DNA of 64,000 nucleotides, from contig NC_064819.1 in the NCBI RefSeq assembly GCF_024166365.1, forward strand, positions 110,900,293 through 110,964,292, written 5' to 3'. Source of the stretch: Elephas maximus indicus (lineage: Eukaryota; Chordata; Mammalia; Proboscidea; Elephantidae). The notes beneath the pieces were generated by a model that did not search any database, had not been told where the DNA came from, and saw only the letters and a list, made by a program, of their open reading frames with translations. This document shows positions 30,398 to 40,974 of the stretch, piece by piece (positions within the stretch are counted from its first letter, which is position 1; each line of letters starts with the position of its first letter). The position numbers were made by a program, and so were the translations under genes.

Positions 30398-31189
30398 AAG
30401 GAGTAAAAGGGACATTTCTTCTTACATGTTCCTTTTTTTTTAGGGAGAAAACCCTTCCTAGAAGACCGACTGCAGACTTCCCCTCAGGTCCTATTAACCA
30501 AGTTTTAGCTTCAAGTTTGCTAGAAAATAAGTATCTAGTATCTAGCTTCTGTAAATCTCTGCTAGCAAGGAAAAGTACAAACGAACAGTTTTGGGAAAAG
30601 CACCACACAGCATCTGCCGTAGAAGTAAGGCAAAATTGGCAGGTAGTAGAAGGAAGATGGAACTGAAGCGTAACATAGTGGCCAAATCCCAAAGTCAAGC
30701 CTTGGTACTTGAAGAATTCAGAAGTTCACTGCACTCTTAAGGGAACAGATTCGCCAGCGTCAGGGTATCACACTGTCAATCTTACCAAGCTAGTCAGTGG
30801 ATTCCTATGTTCCTCTGTAAGGACATTGCCAGGGAAACCGTCTTTCCCAGGGGCTAGTTCTCACCCAGCCATGGATTTCCTAACTTACCAAAGTAATCAC
30901 ACAAGAAAGAGAAATCCTTCTTGAGACAGCCAAATTCCCTTAGCAACATTCACCTCTTCTCAGCCCTGGCTCTGTCTCTCTGGACACTGCCCACGTGCCA
31001 CAGAACTACATTCTCGGCTTTCTACTTCTCTGGGTGGCTTTGCTGCAATTCCAACTTCCCAGGTCACACACATTAGCTATCTAGGTGATCTTCCTGGTGG
31101 CTATTCATCCCTGACTTTAGAGGGTGAGGAGAATCTTTCCTCCTGCATTCAGGGTTTATTGCTTGTGTGGCTATTTGTCTCCCTTTCAT
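30398..31189. other. No feature recognised
   Basis: Overlapping frames on both strands (30361-30698) of about 100 codons are present, but neither shows a family match; coding potential is doubtful. Confidence 0.3.
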
Positions 31190-31392
31190 ACTAACTGGAG
31201 TCACAAAAGCACTCAGCTGCTAACTGAAAGATTGGTGGTTCAAGTCCATCCAAAGACACCTTGGAAGAAAGGCCTGGAAATCTACTTCTAAAAAATCAGC
31301 TATTGAAAACCCTATGGAGCACAGTTACACTCCGATGCACGTGAGGTTGCGATGAGTCAGGATCGACTCTAGAGGAACCGGTTTGGTGTTTT
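31190..31392 (+). repeat. AfroSINE, long subtype
   Basis: 'CAGCTGCTAACTGAAAGATT' to 'CTAGAGGAACCGGTTTGG', including the 'AAAAAATCAGCTATTGAAAA' central block. Its 5' first bases are eroded. Confidence 0.85.
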
Positions 31393-32554
31393 GATTTTAG
31401 TTAAACTAACTGAGCTGGATGGACACCTAAGGGTCCTGGATTAGCTTCCAAAGATAGGGAGAAGCCATTGTCACAAGACCGCTCTACTTAGGGTACTTGA
31501 TGGAATTAAACGTCCTTCAAATCTGACTGGTAACTCTACTCCCAAATAAGTCTATTTTATTTTTTTGCTTCATTAATTTTAAAAATGCAGAAGGTTTGGG
31601 TTTGGCTTACAGAGCATTATAAAACACAAAGTCTTGTCATCTGGAAAAAATGCTTTTTCTGCTACTCTCAAATAGAGCTATGTTGAAAAGGAACTTATGC
31701 AAGACCACCAGGTAACGTAATGGCTCTTTGCCCAAAAGACATTTGGAGGCAAATGCTTCTGCTGACCCACAACTTGGGACCAGTGGGGTTTAAATCTATT
31801 ACTTATGGAATCATACTTCTTCTACCGGGCCTTTAATCTGATTGTTTATTAAAGCTCTGCTGACTTATTCATTTAATGGGTTTCTCCACCACAGCTAATG
31901 CTCTTCAGAGAGAAAGCGCTATGAGATTCCAGGCTCTTAATGGAAACTGACCATATATCACAAGGAATGAAGGACTAGAAGGTTTTAAGTATGAGATTCT
32001 CTGCCTGCAGCTCATTTCAAGAATAGTTCACTGGTTCTCTATCTGAGTTAACTGCATAGATGTCTGCTGTGCAGAAAAACATTTGTCATTTGGGTTCCAT
32101 TTACTCACCTTGTAATTCCATAGCAGTAGTCCCAGGGCATTAAAAATGCTTTGTCTTAATGGAAGCCATGGAAGGGACTAGAAGCAGCAGCCAAGTAAAA
32201 TAGATCATGGAGACAAAATGTCCCTGAGAAGGTGACTGAGGTGTGGCCAAATAATACAAGAAGCAGAGAAAAACCCAACATGGTAGATGGAAGGGGCCTA
32301 GGTGGAATTGGAACATAGCCTAAAGTTTCTTCTTTAAAGATTGTCCCTTTTCTTCCACTCCCCCAGCTTCTCATAAACCGAAGTATGCTCTCCACTCATC
32401 AGAATCACGCCCCTTTCTACTCAGACATCTCCTTTCCAATCTTTCTGTCCTCCACATGGAAGTTTTCACATCCTGTGGCTGATCTGTTTAGAAACCAATG
32501 ATTTAAATCTGGCAGATGAAGGCTGTCAAGTTTTAGAGCTGTGTGTCTAATAAA
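31393..32554. other. No feature recognised
   Basis: Unique-looking 1.1 kb. Confidence 0.3.
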
Positions 32555-32758
32555 AATACAGTGAGGGCTCTGTGAATAACTTTAAAAAATCCAATAGCTG
32601 TATTAAAAAATTAAAAGAAACAGGTAAATTAATTTTAGAAAAATACTTTAACCTAATAAATACAAAATAATATTATTTCAACATGTGGCACATTTCAAGA
32701 GCTCAATGACTACAGGTGGCTAGTGGCTACCACATTGGACATTGCAGTTCTAGAGTCA
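32555..32758 (+). mobile_element. hAT-like DNA transposon relic
   Basis: 'AAAAGAAACAGGTAAATTAA', 'ATTTCAACATGTGGCACATT', 'GCTCAATGACTACAGGTGGC' and 'GGCTACCACATTGGACA' follow an old non-autonomous DNA-transposon common in mammals. Exact family not assigned. Confidence 0.5.
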
Positions 32759-32942
32759 GTCTCTTCGTTATATCAACTGTACTTCAATAATTCTCAAGAT
32801 GCTATTTTCAGCCAGATATTGGCAGTTCTAGGAAGCTCCGTAGACCAGATATTTTGTAGCAGGTAAGTTCTTACTGGGACCTTAACCAACACTAGTTAGG
32901 AAGATATCTACCATGCCTGATATTTTTTTCTTATATATATAT

Positions 32943-33113
32943 AGGAAACCCTGGTGGCGTAGTGGTTAAGTGCTATGGCTGCTAACCAAAGAGTCGGCAG
33001 TTTGAATCCACCAGGTGCTCCTTGGAAGCTCTATGAGGCAGTTCTACTCTGTCATATAGGGTTGCTATGAGTCGGAATCGACTCAACAGCACTGGGTTTG
33101 TTTTTTTTTGGTT
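32943..33113 (+). repeat. AfroSINE, young-looking, in a TA repeat
   Basis: Starts 'GGAAACCCTGGTGGCGTAGT' and ends with 'GGAATCGACTCAACAGC' plus a T-rich tail; TATATATATA flanks both ends as the target. Confidence 0.95.
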
Positions 33114-33165
33114 TATATATATATATGAATATGTGTATATATATGTGTGTGTATATATATATATA
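33114..33165. repeat. TA/TG microsatellite
   Basis: Imperfect (TA)n and (TG)n following the AfroSINE tail. Confidence 0.85.
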
Positions 33166-33689
33166 TGTTCTTATGTCCCTGAAATATCACTCTTGATTCT
33201 CAGAAGAGACAGAGTAAAGAGAAAAGTATCATAACAAATTTATTCTCATAGGCAAGGTCTAAAATCAATACTGTAAAAAACTTTGAGAATTAAGGGCTGA
33301 CATTGTACGTAGTTATGTAATTATCTACACTTTTCTCTCTCCTTTTTGTTTTTTTCTCTTTCAGAGGTTCTGACTCTTATTTCTGCTCCTACCTTTTACT
33401 TCTTACTGCTTCTTTGACATAATTCAGGAGACTTGAATATATAGAACTCTTTCCACTTTATAATACATTATTAATAAGAAAAAATGGAGCATATTATAAA
33501 GAGCACACAATTTTCCTGCATTTATATTGTCTATAAGAAATTTGTTTTTTTTTATAAGAAACTACTGAGTGTGGACAAAGACAGAATTTCAAGTCTTCGA
33601 TCAATAGAGGTTGTGACCTTTGGCCAAACTTCTGACTTGAAATTTCAGATGTTTGACTTCCAAGTTATTGAATTATGTATCTATTAGGA
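33166..33689. other. No feature recognised
   Basis: AT-rich unique-looking. Confidence 0.3.
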
Positions 33690-33955
33690 GTACTCTCAGC
33701 TGTAAATAACAGAATTCCTGACAATCAGTGGTATAAACATGTAGAGGTTTATTTTTCTTAGATGACAAGAAGCTTGAAGGTAGATGGATACTGGCATTGG
33801 TTTTGCTCCTTGACAATTCATCAGGGACACAAACTCATCTTATCTTTCCATTCTGCCATCCTTCGTGTCTTGCCTTTCAACCACATGGTACCTCATAGAT
33901 ACAATGGCTGCTGAAACTGAGTCCTTCTTTAAGGAAGGAAGAAAGAAATTCTTAC
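33690..33955. repeat. Old interspersed repeat, family not assigned
   Basis: 'CAGCTGTAAATAACAGAATTC' .. 'GGTTTATTTTTCTTAGATGA' .. 'CATTCTGCCATCC' is a recognisable old mammalian repeat pattern. Confidence 0.35.
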
Positions 33956-34129
33956 CAAAAAAACAAAAACTTTCCAAGAACTGTATCCCCTGGATGTCCC
34001 CATTTATAAGGGAGGTTGGGAATTTAGCATATTTAGCATTTTAGTACCTAAAATGAAGCTTGTAAGAAGAGCTTAAGGATGTTTGTTGAGTTAGTGAAAA
34101 AAAAGTGGCAGCCACAAAGTGTTTCTTCT

Positions 34130-34330
34130 AATAGTTGGTATAATCACTAACATATATTGAGGGCTTATAAGATGTAAGATACCCTAAGCATTTTACATGT
34201 ATCAATTCCTTTGATTCTCACAACAAGCCTTTGAGGTATGTCTTCTATTATCATCCCTCCACCTATTTTTAGTTGAGGAAACTAGGCCTTAGAGATGTAA
34301 ATGAATTCACCTAAATCATATGAGAATTCC
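34130..34330 (+). repeat. MIR
   Basis: 'AAGCATTTTACATGTATCAA', 'GATTCTCACAACAAGCC', 'TTGAGGTATGTCTTCTATTA' and 'GTTGAGGAAACTAGGCC' in MIR order. Confidence 0.8.
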
Positions 34331-34573
34331 CTTGTTGCCCCACCTCCATCACCACCAAATAGGTAGCCTTATTGCTATGTAGGTCCCCCAGAACAGAACT
34401 TGTCATACTTTACTGAAATATTTGTTTAGTTTTTATTCCATGAAGACTGAAGGAGAAGGAAGGGTCAGCGGTAACCTAGTTTCTGGCTTAGGAATTTGGG
34501 AGAGGAGGGTCCATTTGCTGAGAGAGCAAACATTAGAGGAAAAGCAGTTTTGGGTAGATATGACATATAATTT
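34331..34573. other. No feature recognised
   Basis: Unique-looking. Confidence 0.3.
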
Positions 34574-34625
34574 CTGCCTTGCGTGTATTTAGTAGGTGGC
34601 TGCCTTGCGTGTATTTAGTAGGCGG
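34574..34625. repeat. 26-bp tandem duplication (two units)
   Basis: Unit 34574-34599 is repeated at 34600-34625 with a single T/C difference near the end; a T-rich run follows. Confidence 0.97.
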
Positions 34626-34851
34626 TAATTTTTTTTTTTTTTTTATCTGCCAGTCATCCATGTGGCTGATGATAATAGATATTAGGGGGCAGGAGAAATT
34701 TTAGTCAGATTTGACCTGACTCTAGGAGATTGATGATCACGTGCAAACTGGTATCATCTTCCTAAGTAGTTCTTCCAATGCTGCAGAAGAAGTGTAGATA
34801 TAATAGATGGATCAGTGTGACTTCTTCTCTGCTCAGCAATATTACAGTAGG

Positions 34852-35182
34852 TAAGGGCTCAGTGGTAGAATTCTCTCCTTCCATACGGGAGACGCAGGTT
34901 TGATTCATGGCCAAAGCACCTCGTGTGCAGACACCACCCATCTGTCAGCAGAGGCTGTGTGTTGCTATGATGCTGAACAGGTTTCAGAGGAGCTTCCAGA
35001 CTAAGATGGACTAGGAAGGAAGGCCTATTTCTGAAAATCAGCCAGTGAAAACCCTATGACTCACAATAGTCTGATTCCCAATCTATTATGGGAATGGTGC
35101 TGGACTGGGCAGCATTTCATTCTGTTGTACATGGGGTCACCATGAGTCAAAGGCTGACTGGACAGCAGTTAACAACAACAAC
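34852..35182 (+). repeat. tRNA-Gly-headed SINE with RTE tail
   Basis: The head 'GGCTCAGTGGTAGAATTCTC' plus 'CGGGAGACGCAGGTTTGATTC' follows tRNA-Gly (A box, anticodon arm, B box). The body has 'TGTTGCTATGATGCTGAACA' and 'GGAGCTTCCAGACTAAG'. The tail 'GGTCACCATGAGTCAAAGGC..TTAACAACAACAAC' is RTE-like. A clearly different head from the common AfroSINEs. Confidence 0.85.
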
Positions 35183-35209
35183 ATCTTCTAATTTGGCCCC
35201 CAGTGAGCT

Positions 35210-35719
35210 CCACTTTCTGGTATTCATACCCTTGTGTGATCCACCTGCATTCTCCTTGAGTGTGGGCTGAACCTAGTGAGCTGCTTCTAACCAATAGAAT
35301 AACACCAAAAATAATGGAATGTCACTTCCATGATTCGGTTACAAGAGATTATAACCTCTATCACCTCTGTCTTGCTAGCAGACTCTCTCAGTTTGCCTTC
35401 TCAGCTTGCACACTTTAATGAAGCAAGTGGCTATGCTGCAGAAGCCCATGTAGCAAAGAACTGAGGGTGACCCTGGCCAACAGCCCTTGAAGAGTGAAAT
35501 TCTGCCAATAACCTGAATGAACTTGGAAGTGGATCCTTCCCCAGTCAAGGTTTCAGATGAGACCTCAGCTCTGGCAAACAACTTGACTACAGCCTGTGTG
35601 AGACCTGGAAGTAGAGGACCCATCTAAGCCAGATTCCTGACCCATAGAAGCAAAAATAATAAATCTGTGTTGTTTAAACTGCTAACTTTGTGGTAATTTA
35701 TTACTCTATAATAGATAAC
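35210..35719 (+). mobile_element. Old LTR-type repeat (MaLR-like), possibly complete
   Basis: 'GAGTGTGGGCTGAACCTAGTG', 'AATGGAATGTCACTTCC', 'GAACTTGGAAGTGGATCC', 'CCATCTAAGCCAGATTCCTG', then 'AATAATAAATCTGTGTTGTTT' and 'GTGGTAATTTATTAC'. Polyadenylation-type end and length fit a solo LTR; family name uncertain. The last bases continue after the SINE at 35945 ('AGTATAAACAC'). Confidence 0.55.
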
Positions 35720-35934
35720 TGGAGTCCCTGGGTGGCACAAGCTGTTAAACGCTTGACTATGAACCGAAAGGCTGGTGCTTCAAACCCATCTAGAGGCACC
35801 TTGGAAGAAAGACCTGGGGATCTACTTCCAAAAGGCCACAGCCTTGAAAAGGTTCAAGGAATACAGTTCTATTCTGCAACATGTGGGGTTACCATGAGTC
35901 TGAATCAACTCAGTGGCAATCTGTTTGGTTTTTG
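35720..35934 (+). repeat. AfroSINE at the LTR end, with target duplication
   Basis: AATAGATAACT at 35709-35719 is repeated at 35935-35945. Long subtype running from 'GGAGTCCCTGGGTGGCACAA' to 'AATCTGTTTGGTTTTTGG'. Confidence 0.93.
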
Positions 35935-35945
35935 GAATAGATAAC

Positions 35946-36499
35946 TAGTATAAACACCCAGAGTTCAGCTGGGGGAGCAGAGGTCAGGCTCATGTGGCAG
36001 TTAGCTGGGAATATGCTTACCTAATTTGAAGACGAGGGCAGACTTTCAATGATTCAGAAATATGGCAGAGAGATTGCTTATATGTGGAAACGAATTACCC
36101 AGTTGGCCAATTAAAACCAGACCTGAGAGTCAGAAGCATTTGGTTCATGGGAGAAATGAGAAGCCCTGAGAGGGATGCAGCTATATTCAGATCAGCAGCA
36201 GCTGGTATATGAGCTAGGTCGAGACTAGCAATGGGAGTAGTATATAGTCCTCAGGAGGTAAATAAACATGCAGCATAACCATGCAGCAAAATCTTTGGAG
36301 AGGGTTGAGAAAGCCAAGTGATCACCAAGGGGAGTATCAATGGAAGTTTTACATTTTCCTTCACTGGAATCCATAAACCATGTGTGATTTTAAATTGTTA
36401 GATGAATAAAAAATTTCTAATTGACAATTAAAATCATTCAGTATTCTTGTTCTGTGAGCAATTTCTTTTTTGTTTTATTTTTTCTCCTTTCCTACCTAT
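35946..36499. other. No feature recognised
   Basis: Unique-looking. Confidence 0.3.
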
Positions 36500-36655
36500 T
36501 TGCAGTACTATTGATACTTTCCAACCATTAAATATAATGAGGGCAGGGAATTAGGCTGTCTTGTTCACCAAAACACCTTGTCTTTACAAGACCTCTTATA
36601 GTACCTGGCATATAGTAGGTCCTCAGTAGATGATTGTTGAATGAATAAATGATGA
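36500..36655 (+). repeat. L2 3' end
   Basis: 'GAGGGCAGGGAATTAGGC', 'GTACCTGGCATATAGTAGGT' and 'CTCAGTAGATGATTGTTGAATGAATAAATG'-like 3' terminus (pieces at 36540-36650). Confidence 0.8.
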
Positions 36656-36839
36656 CTTCTGCTTCTCCCTGATACTCTGATATTGAGGAAGACTAGGAAA
36701 ATAAGCCAGGTTACCAGGCACTTTTTTTTTTTTTTTTTGTAAAAGGTGGATATTTTCCAAGTAGTCTTGCATAAAATCCTTTTCACTTTTATTATAAGAT
36801 TCATGTATATCATTGGAATTTCAAATAAACAATTCGTCA

Positions 36840-37010
36840 TCTGATTTATTCACTTATTTCATCCACCAAGGACTTATTGAGTCAGACACTGTGGGTCAAG
36901 CTAAAGACAATAAGACACCATCCCTACTCCAAGTCCTTTGCTATGTGTTTCTGGAGGAATGTGGTCAACACAGGAAGCAGTTACATAACCACACAGTTAG
37001 AATACATATA
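36840..37010 (+). repeat. L2-like fragment
   Basis: 'CACCAAGGACTTATTGAGTC', 'GACACTGTGGGTCAAGC' and 'ACACCATCCCTACTCC' match the L2 'last-length' pattern. Confidence 0.55.
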
Positions 37011-37229
37011 GAAGAATTATTGAAGAGATTATACTTCCCTGAGAATACAGGCCTAACTAAACCAGAAAGGATACCTACTGGAAAAAAGGTAGAGATCTCT
37101 TCATGGCAAAGTTGTCTAAGAATTGATATAAGTAGCTCAGGTAAGCATTAGAAGCATTTTGAAAGTCATTTTCAATAATTATTTCAAGAAAACTTTCTAT
37201 AATTGAAGTGTGTGAGTTTTCAGATTGAA
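37011..37229. other. No feature recognised
   Basis: Unique-looking. Confidence 0.3.
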
Positions 37230-37314
37230 AGGACCTACAAAGAACCCAGTACATGAAATTTCAGAACAATAAGGACCTACAAAGAATCCAGTACATGAAA
37301 TTTCAGAACAATAG
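37230..37314. repeat. 42-bp tandem duplication (two units)
   Basis: 'GGACCTACAAAGAA' recurs with a period of 42 bp (37231 and 37273). The units differ at one or two bases. Confidence 0.95.
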
Positions 37315-37384
37315 GGACAAAAGCAGACCTAAAAGCTTCATATGGGGAAATACAGGTTATGTAAAAAATTCAGGAATTAGAACA

Positions 37385-37590
37385 TGTTGTTGTTGTTGTC
37401 AGGTGCCCTTGAGTTGATTTTGACTCATAGCAACCCCCTGTAACAGAGTAGAGCTGTCCCATAGGATTTTCTAGGCTGTCTTTATGGAAGCAGATCGCCA
37501 GGTCTTTCTCCCAAAGAGCCACTGGGTGGGTTCCAAACATCAACCTTTCAGTTAGCAGCCCAGTGCCAGAACCACATAGGCTTCTAAATA
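37385..37590 (-). repeat. AfroSINE, long subtype, (GTT)n tail
   Basis: Begins with four GTT units, i.e. an (AAC)n tail, then 'GTCAGGTGCCCTTGAG'. The head is eroded at 37570-37590. Confidence 0.85.
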
Positions 37591-37810
37591 ACAACACAAA
37601 AAGCTGGAAAGTAATAGAGGGATACCTTCAAAATTCTGAAGAAATTTACCAAACTGAACTATCCAGTGTGAAGGTACAATAAAGACATTTCCGGACTTGC
37701 AAGGTCTTAAAAAATTTACCTCTCAAGCTCCTGTTTTCAGTGAACCTACTGGAACATATGCTATGTTGAAACTAGACAGTCAGCCTTTATCCTCATCCAT
37801 GCGTTCAGTG

Positions 37811-37970
37811 GGAAATCCTGGTAGTGTAGTGGTTAAGTGCTATGGCTGCTAACCAAAGGGTAAGTTTGAATCCACCAGGCGCTCCTTGGAAATGCTGTGG
37901 GGCAGTTCTACCCTGTCCTATAGGGTCGCTATGAGTCAGAGTAGACTCGACGGCAATGAGTTTTTTTGGT
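37811..37970 (+). repeat. AfroSINE with target duplication
   Basis: GCGTTCAGTG (about 37801-37810) and GTGTTCAGTG (about 37975-37984) flank it. A short deletion removes part of the B box ('AAAGGGTAAGTTTGAATCC'). Confidence 0.9.
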
Positions 37971-37984
37971 TTATGTGTTCAGTG

Positions 37985-38690
37985 AAGATAAGGAGAAGTT
38001 TTTGAGGTTTTGAAGAGCACCAAGACCCCATTAGCAATCCTCACCAGGCATATTTTTCATTTTGCTTACCAAACAAGTCTTGGGGATTTGGCCTTGGGGT
38101 CATCCTACAGCTGCAGAAAGCAGTAGTTGTAGGGAGGGCCTCAATTGACTCAACTCTTCCAAATGTACTTCTTTAATTTCCTGCTCACTCCTTTGTATTT
38201 GTTGACTCTGAGCTCAAAGTTTCTCCCAGACTCAGCGGGAAGGATGGGCTCTTAGACCTGCTGCAGCGTTTACCTGCACATGTTTTCTGTTGTGGCTTTA
38301 TCAGTTCTAGATTCCCTGTTAAGCTGCTTTCTGTGTTCCACAAGTGGCTCAGATTTTCTGGACAGCTGATGATACCCTTTGTTGGGTATCATCAGTATTT
38401 TCTTTTAATGACTTTCCGTAATTTCTAAGGGATTTCTGGAGATCCGATGAGCAGTAAGAAAGTGTGTCCATCCACCACCTTAAACAAAAAGGCTTATCAA
38501 TAGCACAGTTTCTCTCCCCCCACGTTGATTCATATTGAGCTTCTGATTATCAAAGGCCCTCAAAAGCTTATTATATTATCTCTTCCCAACATCGATCTCT
38601 TCCTCCCTATACTTGTACTTTTTTTTAGTAATTAAATATAGGACTTTACATTTATGCTTATTACATTATCTTTACTTTTTAGCTGGTCAT
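37985..38690. other. No feature recognised; near-palindrome at about 38370-38392
   Basis: Unique-looking apart from GATGATACCC..GGGTATCATC near 38370-38392, a 10-bp perfect inverted repeat. Confidence 0.4.
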
Positions 38691-38694
38691 TTTC

Positions 38695-39160
38695 TTCTTT
38701 TTTTAAAATTTTGTTGTTGAGAATATACACAGCAAAACATACACCAACTCAACCAGTTCTACATGTACAATTCAGTGACATTGATTGCATTCTTTGAGTC
38801 GTGCAAACATTCTCACCCTCCTTTCCTGAGTTGTTCCTCCTCCGTTAACATAAACTCAGTGCCCCCTAGGTTCTTACCTAATCTTTTGAGTTGCTGATGT
38901 CACTTTGATCCCATATAGATAGTTCCTAAAAGAGTGTAATGCTCAAGGAAGGCATTTTTTACTAGTTCAGCAAGACTATTGTTGGTGTTTAAGAAGTCTT
39001 CAGGGAATATTTTTGGTTTAAAGTTTAAAGATGATCTTAGGGCAATAGTTTCAGGGGTTCATCCAGGCTGCATGGCTCCAGAAAGACTGGAGTCCATGAG
39101 AATTTGAAATTCTTTTCTGTCAAATTAGTAATTACTGGGGAAGTGAAATAATATACTCTG
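38695..39160 (-). mobile_element. Afrotherian L1-type 3'UTR, copy A
   Basis: Related to 57856-58334 over about 450 bp ('ATATACACAGCAAAACATACACC', 'TCCCATATAGATAGTTCC', 'GGCTCCAGAAAGACTGG'). The short plus-strand copy at 54180-54297 ends in an A/T-rich poly(A)-like tract, which sets the orientation. L1 assignment is inference. Confidence 0.65.
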
Positions 39161-39192
39161 AGAATTTTCTTTGATGGGCACTATTTACGTGT

Positions 39193-39393
39193 TGTTGTCG
39201 TGTGCTGTCTAATCAATTCCGACTCATCGCAATTCTTTATTACAGAGTAGAACTGCCGCATAGGGTTTCCTAGGCTGTAATCTTTACGGGAGTGGATCAC
39301 CAAGTCTTTTTTCTACAGAGTCACTGGGTGGGTTCAAATTGCTAATCTTTCAGTTAGCAGCTAAGTGCTTAACCATTGCGCCACCAGGGCTTC
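39193..39393 (-). repeat. AfroSINE, long subtype
   Basis: 'GTGTGCTGTCTAATCAATTC' to 'TTGCGCCACCAGGGCTTC'. Confidence 0.88.
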
Positions 39394-40139
39394 TATTGTA
39401 TGCATAGCAGAAGTTAAAAATATGTGCTCTGTAATCCTAGCTCTACTAGGGGTATGATTTGGCCCTTGACCTTAACCTTCTCAAACTTTAACCCTTTGAT
39501 GATCCTTTTATTTTCTGCTTTGTATTATCTTTTGATACCATGTGTTTTCATTAAAGGAAGTGTGCTGAGTCATGGGGTGTGTTTAAATTTTTGGTTAGTA
39601 ATATAGATTTTGAAAAATGTTATCTGGGGCTACGTGGTTACCACTGAACACTTGGCACTCTCAAGCCTGCTGATTGATGGGTGACCGTTTGTCCCAATGA
39701 ACCTTGGTTGTTGAAAATATGGTAATGCACCTCCCACTAGGTTTCAGGGGGAACCACTGGTTTTCCAAATATTACACAAAAAGCCCAAAACCAAGCCCAT
39801 CAGGGCTCCCTATCACACAGTAAACCATGAATATGCTTACAAGGCTTATCTAGGGGTACAAAAGCTAAAAGAAAATTTTTACCCAATCACACTTCCTGGT
39901 TGTACTACCTTCCTTGAAAGCTTCATACCCCAGGTATTTTGCTTCAGCTTTTAACTTTCTTTTGCCTTTTACCGTTATTTTAAGTCCCCACTGGAGGGCA
40001 GCAAATACTTTCAGTGGGAAAAGTATACTCCCAAAGAACTCCAGAGGCACAAAAAGTGATTAACCAAAAAACCAAAGAGTCGGAAAAAAAGTGATTGGGA
40101 TACCTTAAATCCATGGGTCACCAAAGAAAGGGATATAAT
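39394..40139. other. No feature recognised
   Basis: Unique-looking. Confidence 0.3.
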
Positions 40140-40290
40140 GCATAGGAATCATTGGGGGCTGGGAGGGGCATTGTTAAAAATGCAGATTCTGATTCAGTAG
40201 GCCAGGGTGGGGCCTGACATTCTGCCTCTCTAACCAGGCCTCAGGGGATGCTGATGCTGGTGCTGGTAATGCGTGGAACACACTTTGAGT
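40140..40290 (+). mobile_element. MER5A-like hAT DNA transposon relic
   Basis: 'AAAAATGCAGATTCTGATTC', 'GGTGGGGCCTGACATTCTGC', 'GATGCTGATGCTGGTGCTGG' and 'GAACACACTTTGAGTACC' follow MER5A. Confidence 0.7.
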
Positions 40291-40299
40291 ACCAAGGAC

Positions 40300-40450
40300 T
40301 TAACTCTTCTGAGCTTCATTGCCTCACATGTAAGATGGGGACATTAGTGCCTTCATCATAAAGTCACTGCAAAAATAAAATAGGAATAAAAAGAACTTAA
40401 AAGAGTACCTGACAGAGTAAGCTCTCAATAAATGATGACTATTATTATTT
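40300..40450 (+). repeat. MIR fragment
   Basis: 'GAGCTTCATTGCCTCACATG', 'AAGATGGGGACATTAGTGCC' and 'CTCTCAATAAATGATGACTA' are the MIRb 3' half. Confidence 0.65.
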
Positions 40451-40489
40451 TTTTTTTTTAAGAAAAAAATTTTTTTTTTTTTTATTATT

Positions 40490-40890
40490 TAAGAGCACCA
40501 CCCATCTGTCTTGCTGTATTGTGCTGGCTTGCATGTTGCTGTGATGCTGGAAGCTATGCTACCAATATTTCAAATACCAGCAAGATTACCCATGGTGGAC
40601 AGTTTTCAGCAGAGCTTCCAGACTAAGACAGACCAGGAAGAAAAGCATGGTGATCTACTTCTGAAAAGTAGTCAATAAAAACCCTATGAATCACAACAGC
40701 ATATTGCCTTATATAGGGCTGGAAGATGAGCCCCCTGGATTGGAAGACACTCAAAGTACACAGTGGCCACAACAATGGACTCAAGTATACCAATGATCAT
40801 GAAGATGGTGCAGGACCAGGCAACATTTTGTTTTACTGTACATGGGGTTGCCATGAGTCAGAGCTGACTTGACAGCAACTAACAACAACA
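40490..40890 (+). repeat. Long AfroSINE3-like/RTE-tailed element
   Basis: Shares 'GAGCTTCCAGACTAAGACAG' and 'GTTGCTGTGATGCTGGAAGC' with the tRNA-Gly SINEs but carries an extra block ('CAATATTTCAAATACCAGC') and an RTE 3' region ('CACAGTGGCCACAACAATGG') before the tail 'CAACTAACAACAACAAC'. No tRNA-like head is seen. Confidence 0.75.
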
Positions 40891-40974
40891 ACATTATTTA
40901 TGAAAAATGGCAGCAATCAAAGCGCAGTAATGATTGAGAGTATGAATGCCAAATGCTCCACATAGGGCCTGCTT

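Noticed and set aside
30361-30698. Opposing ~100-codon frames just after the MLT1 LTR
   Set aside because: Frames on both strands start inside the LTR end; no family match.
34855-34925. Functional tRNA-Gly gene
   Set aside because: The tRNA-like head is mutated in its stems and runs directly into a SINE body and RTE tail.
38370-38392. Inverted repeat GATGATACCC/GGGTATCATC as a regulatory site
   Set aside because: Only 10 bp arms; such short palindromes are expected by chance in 64 kb.
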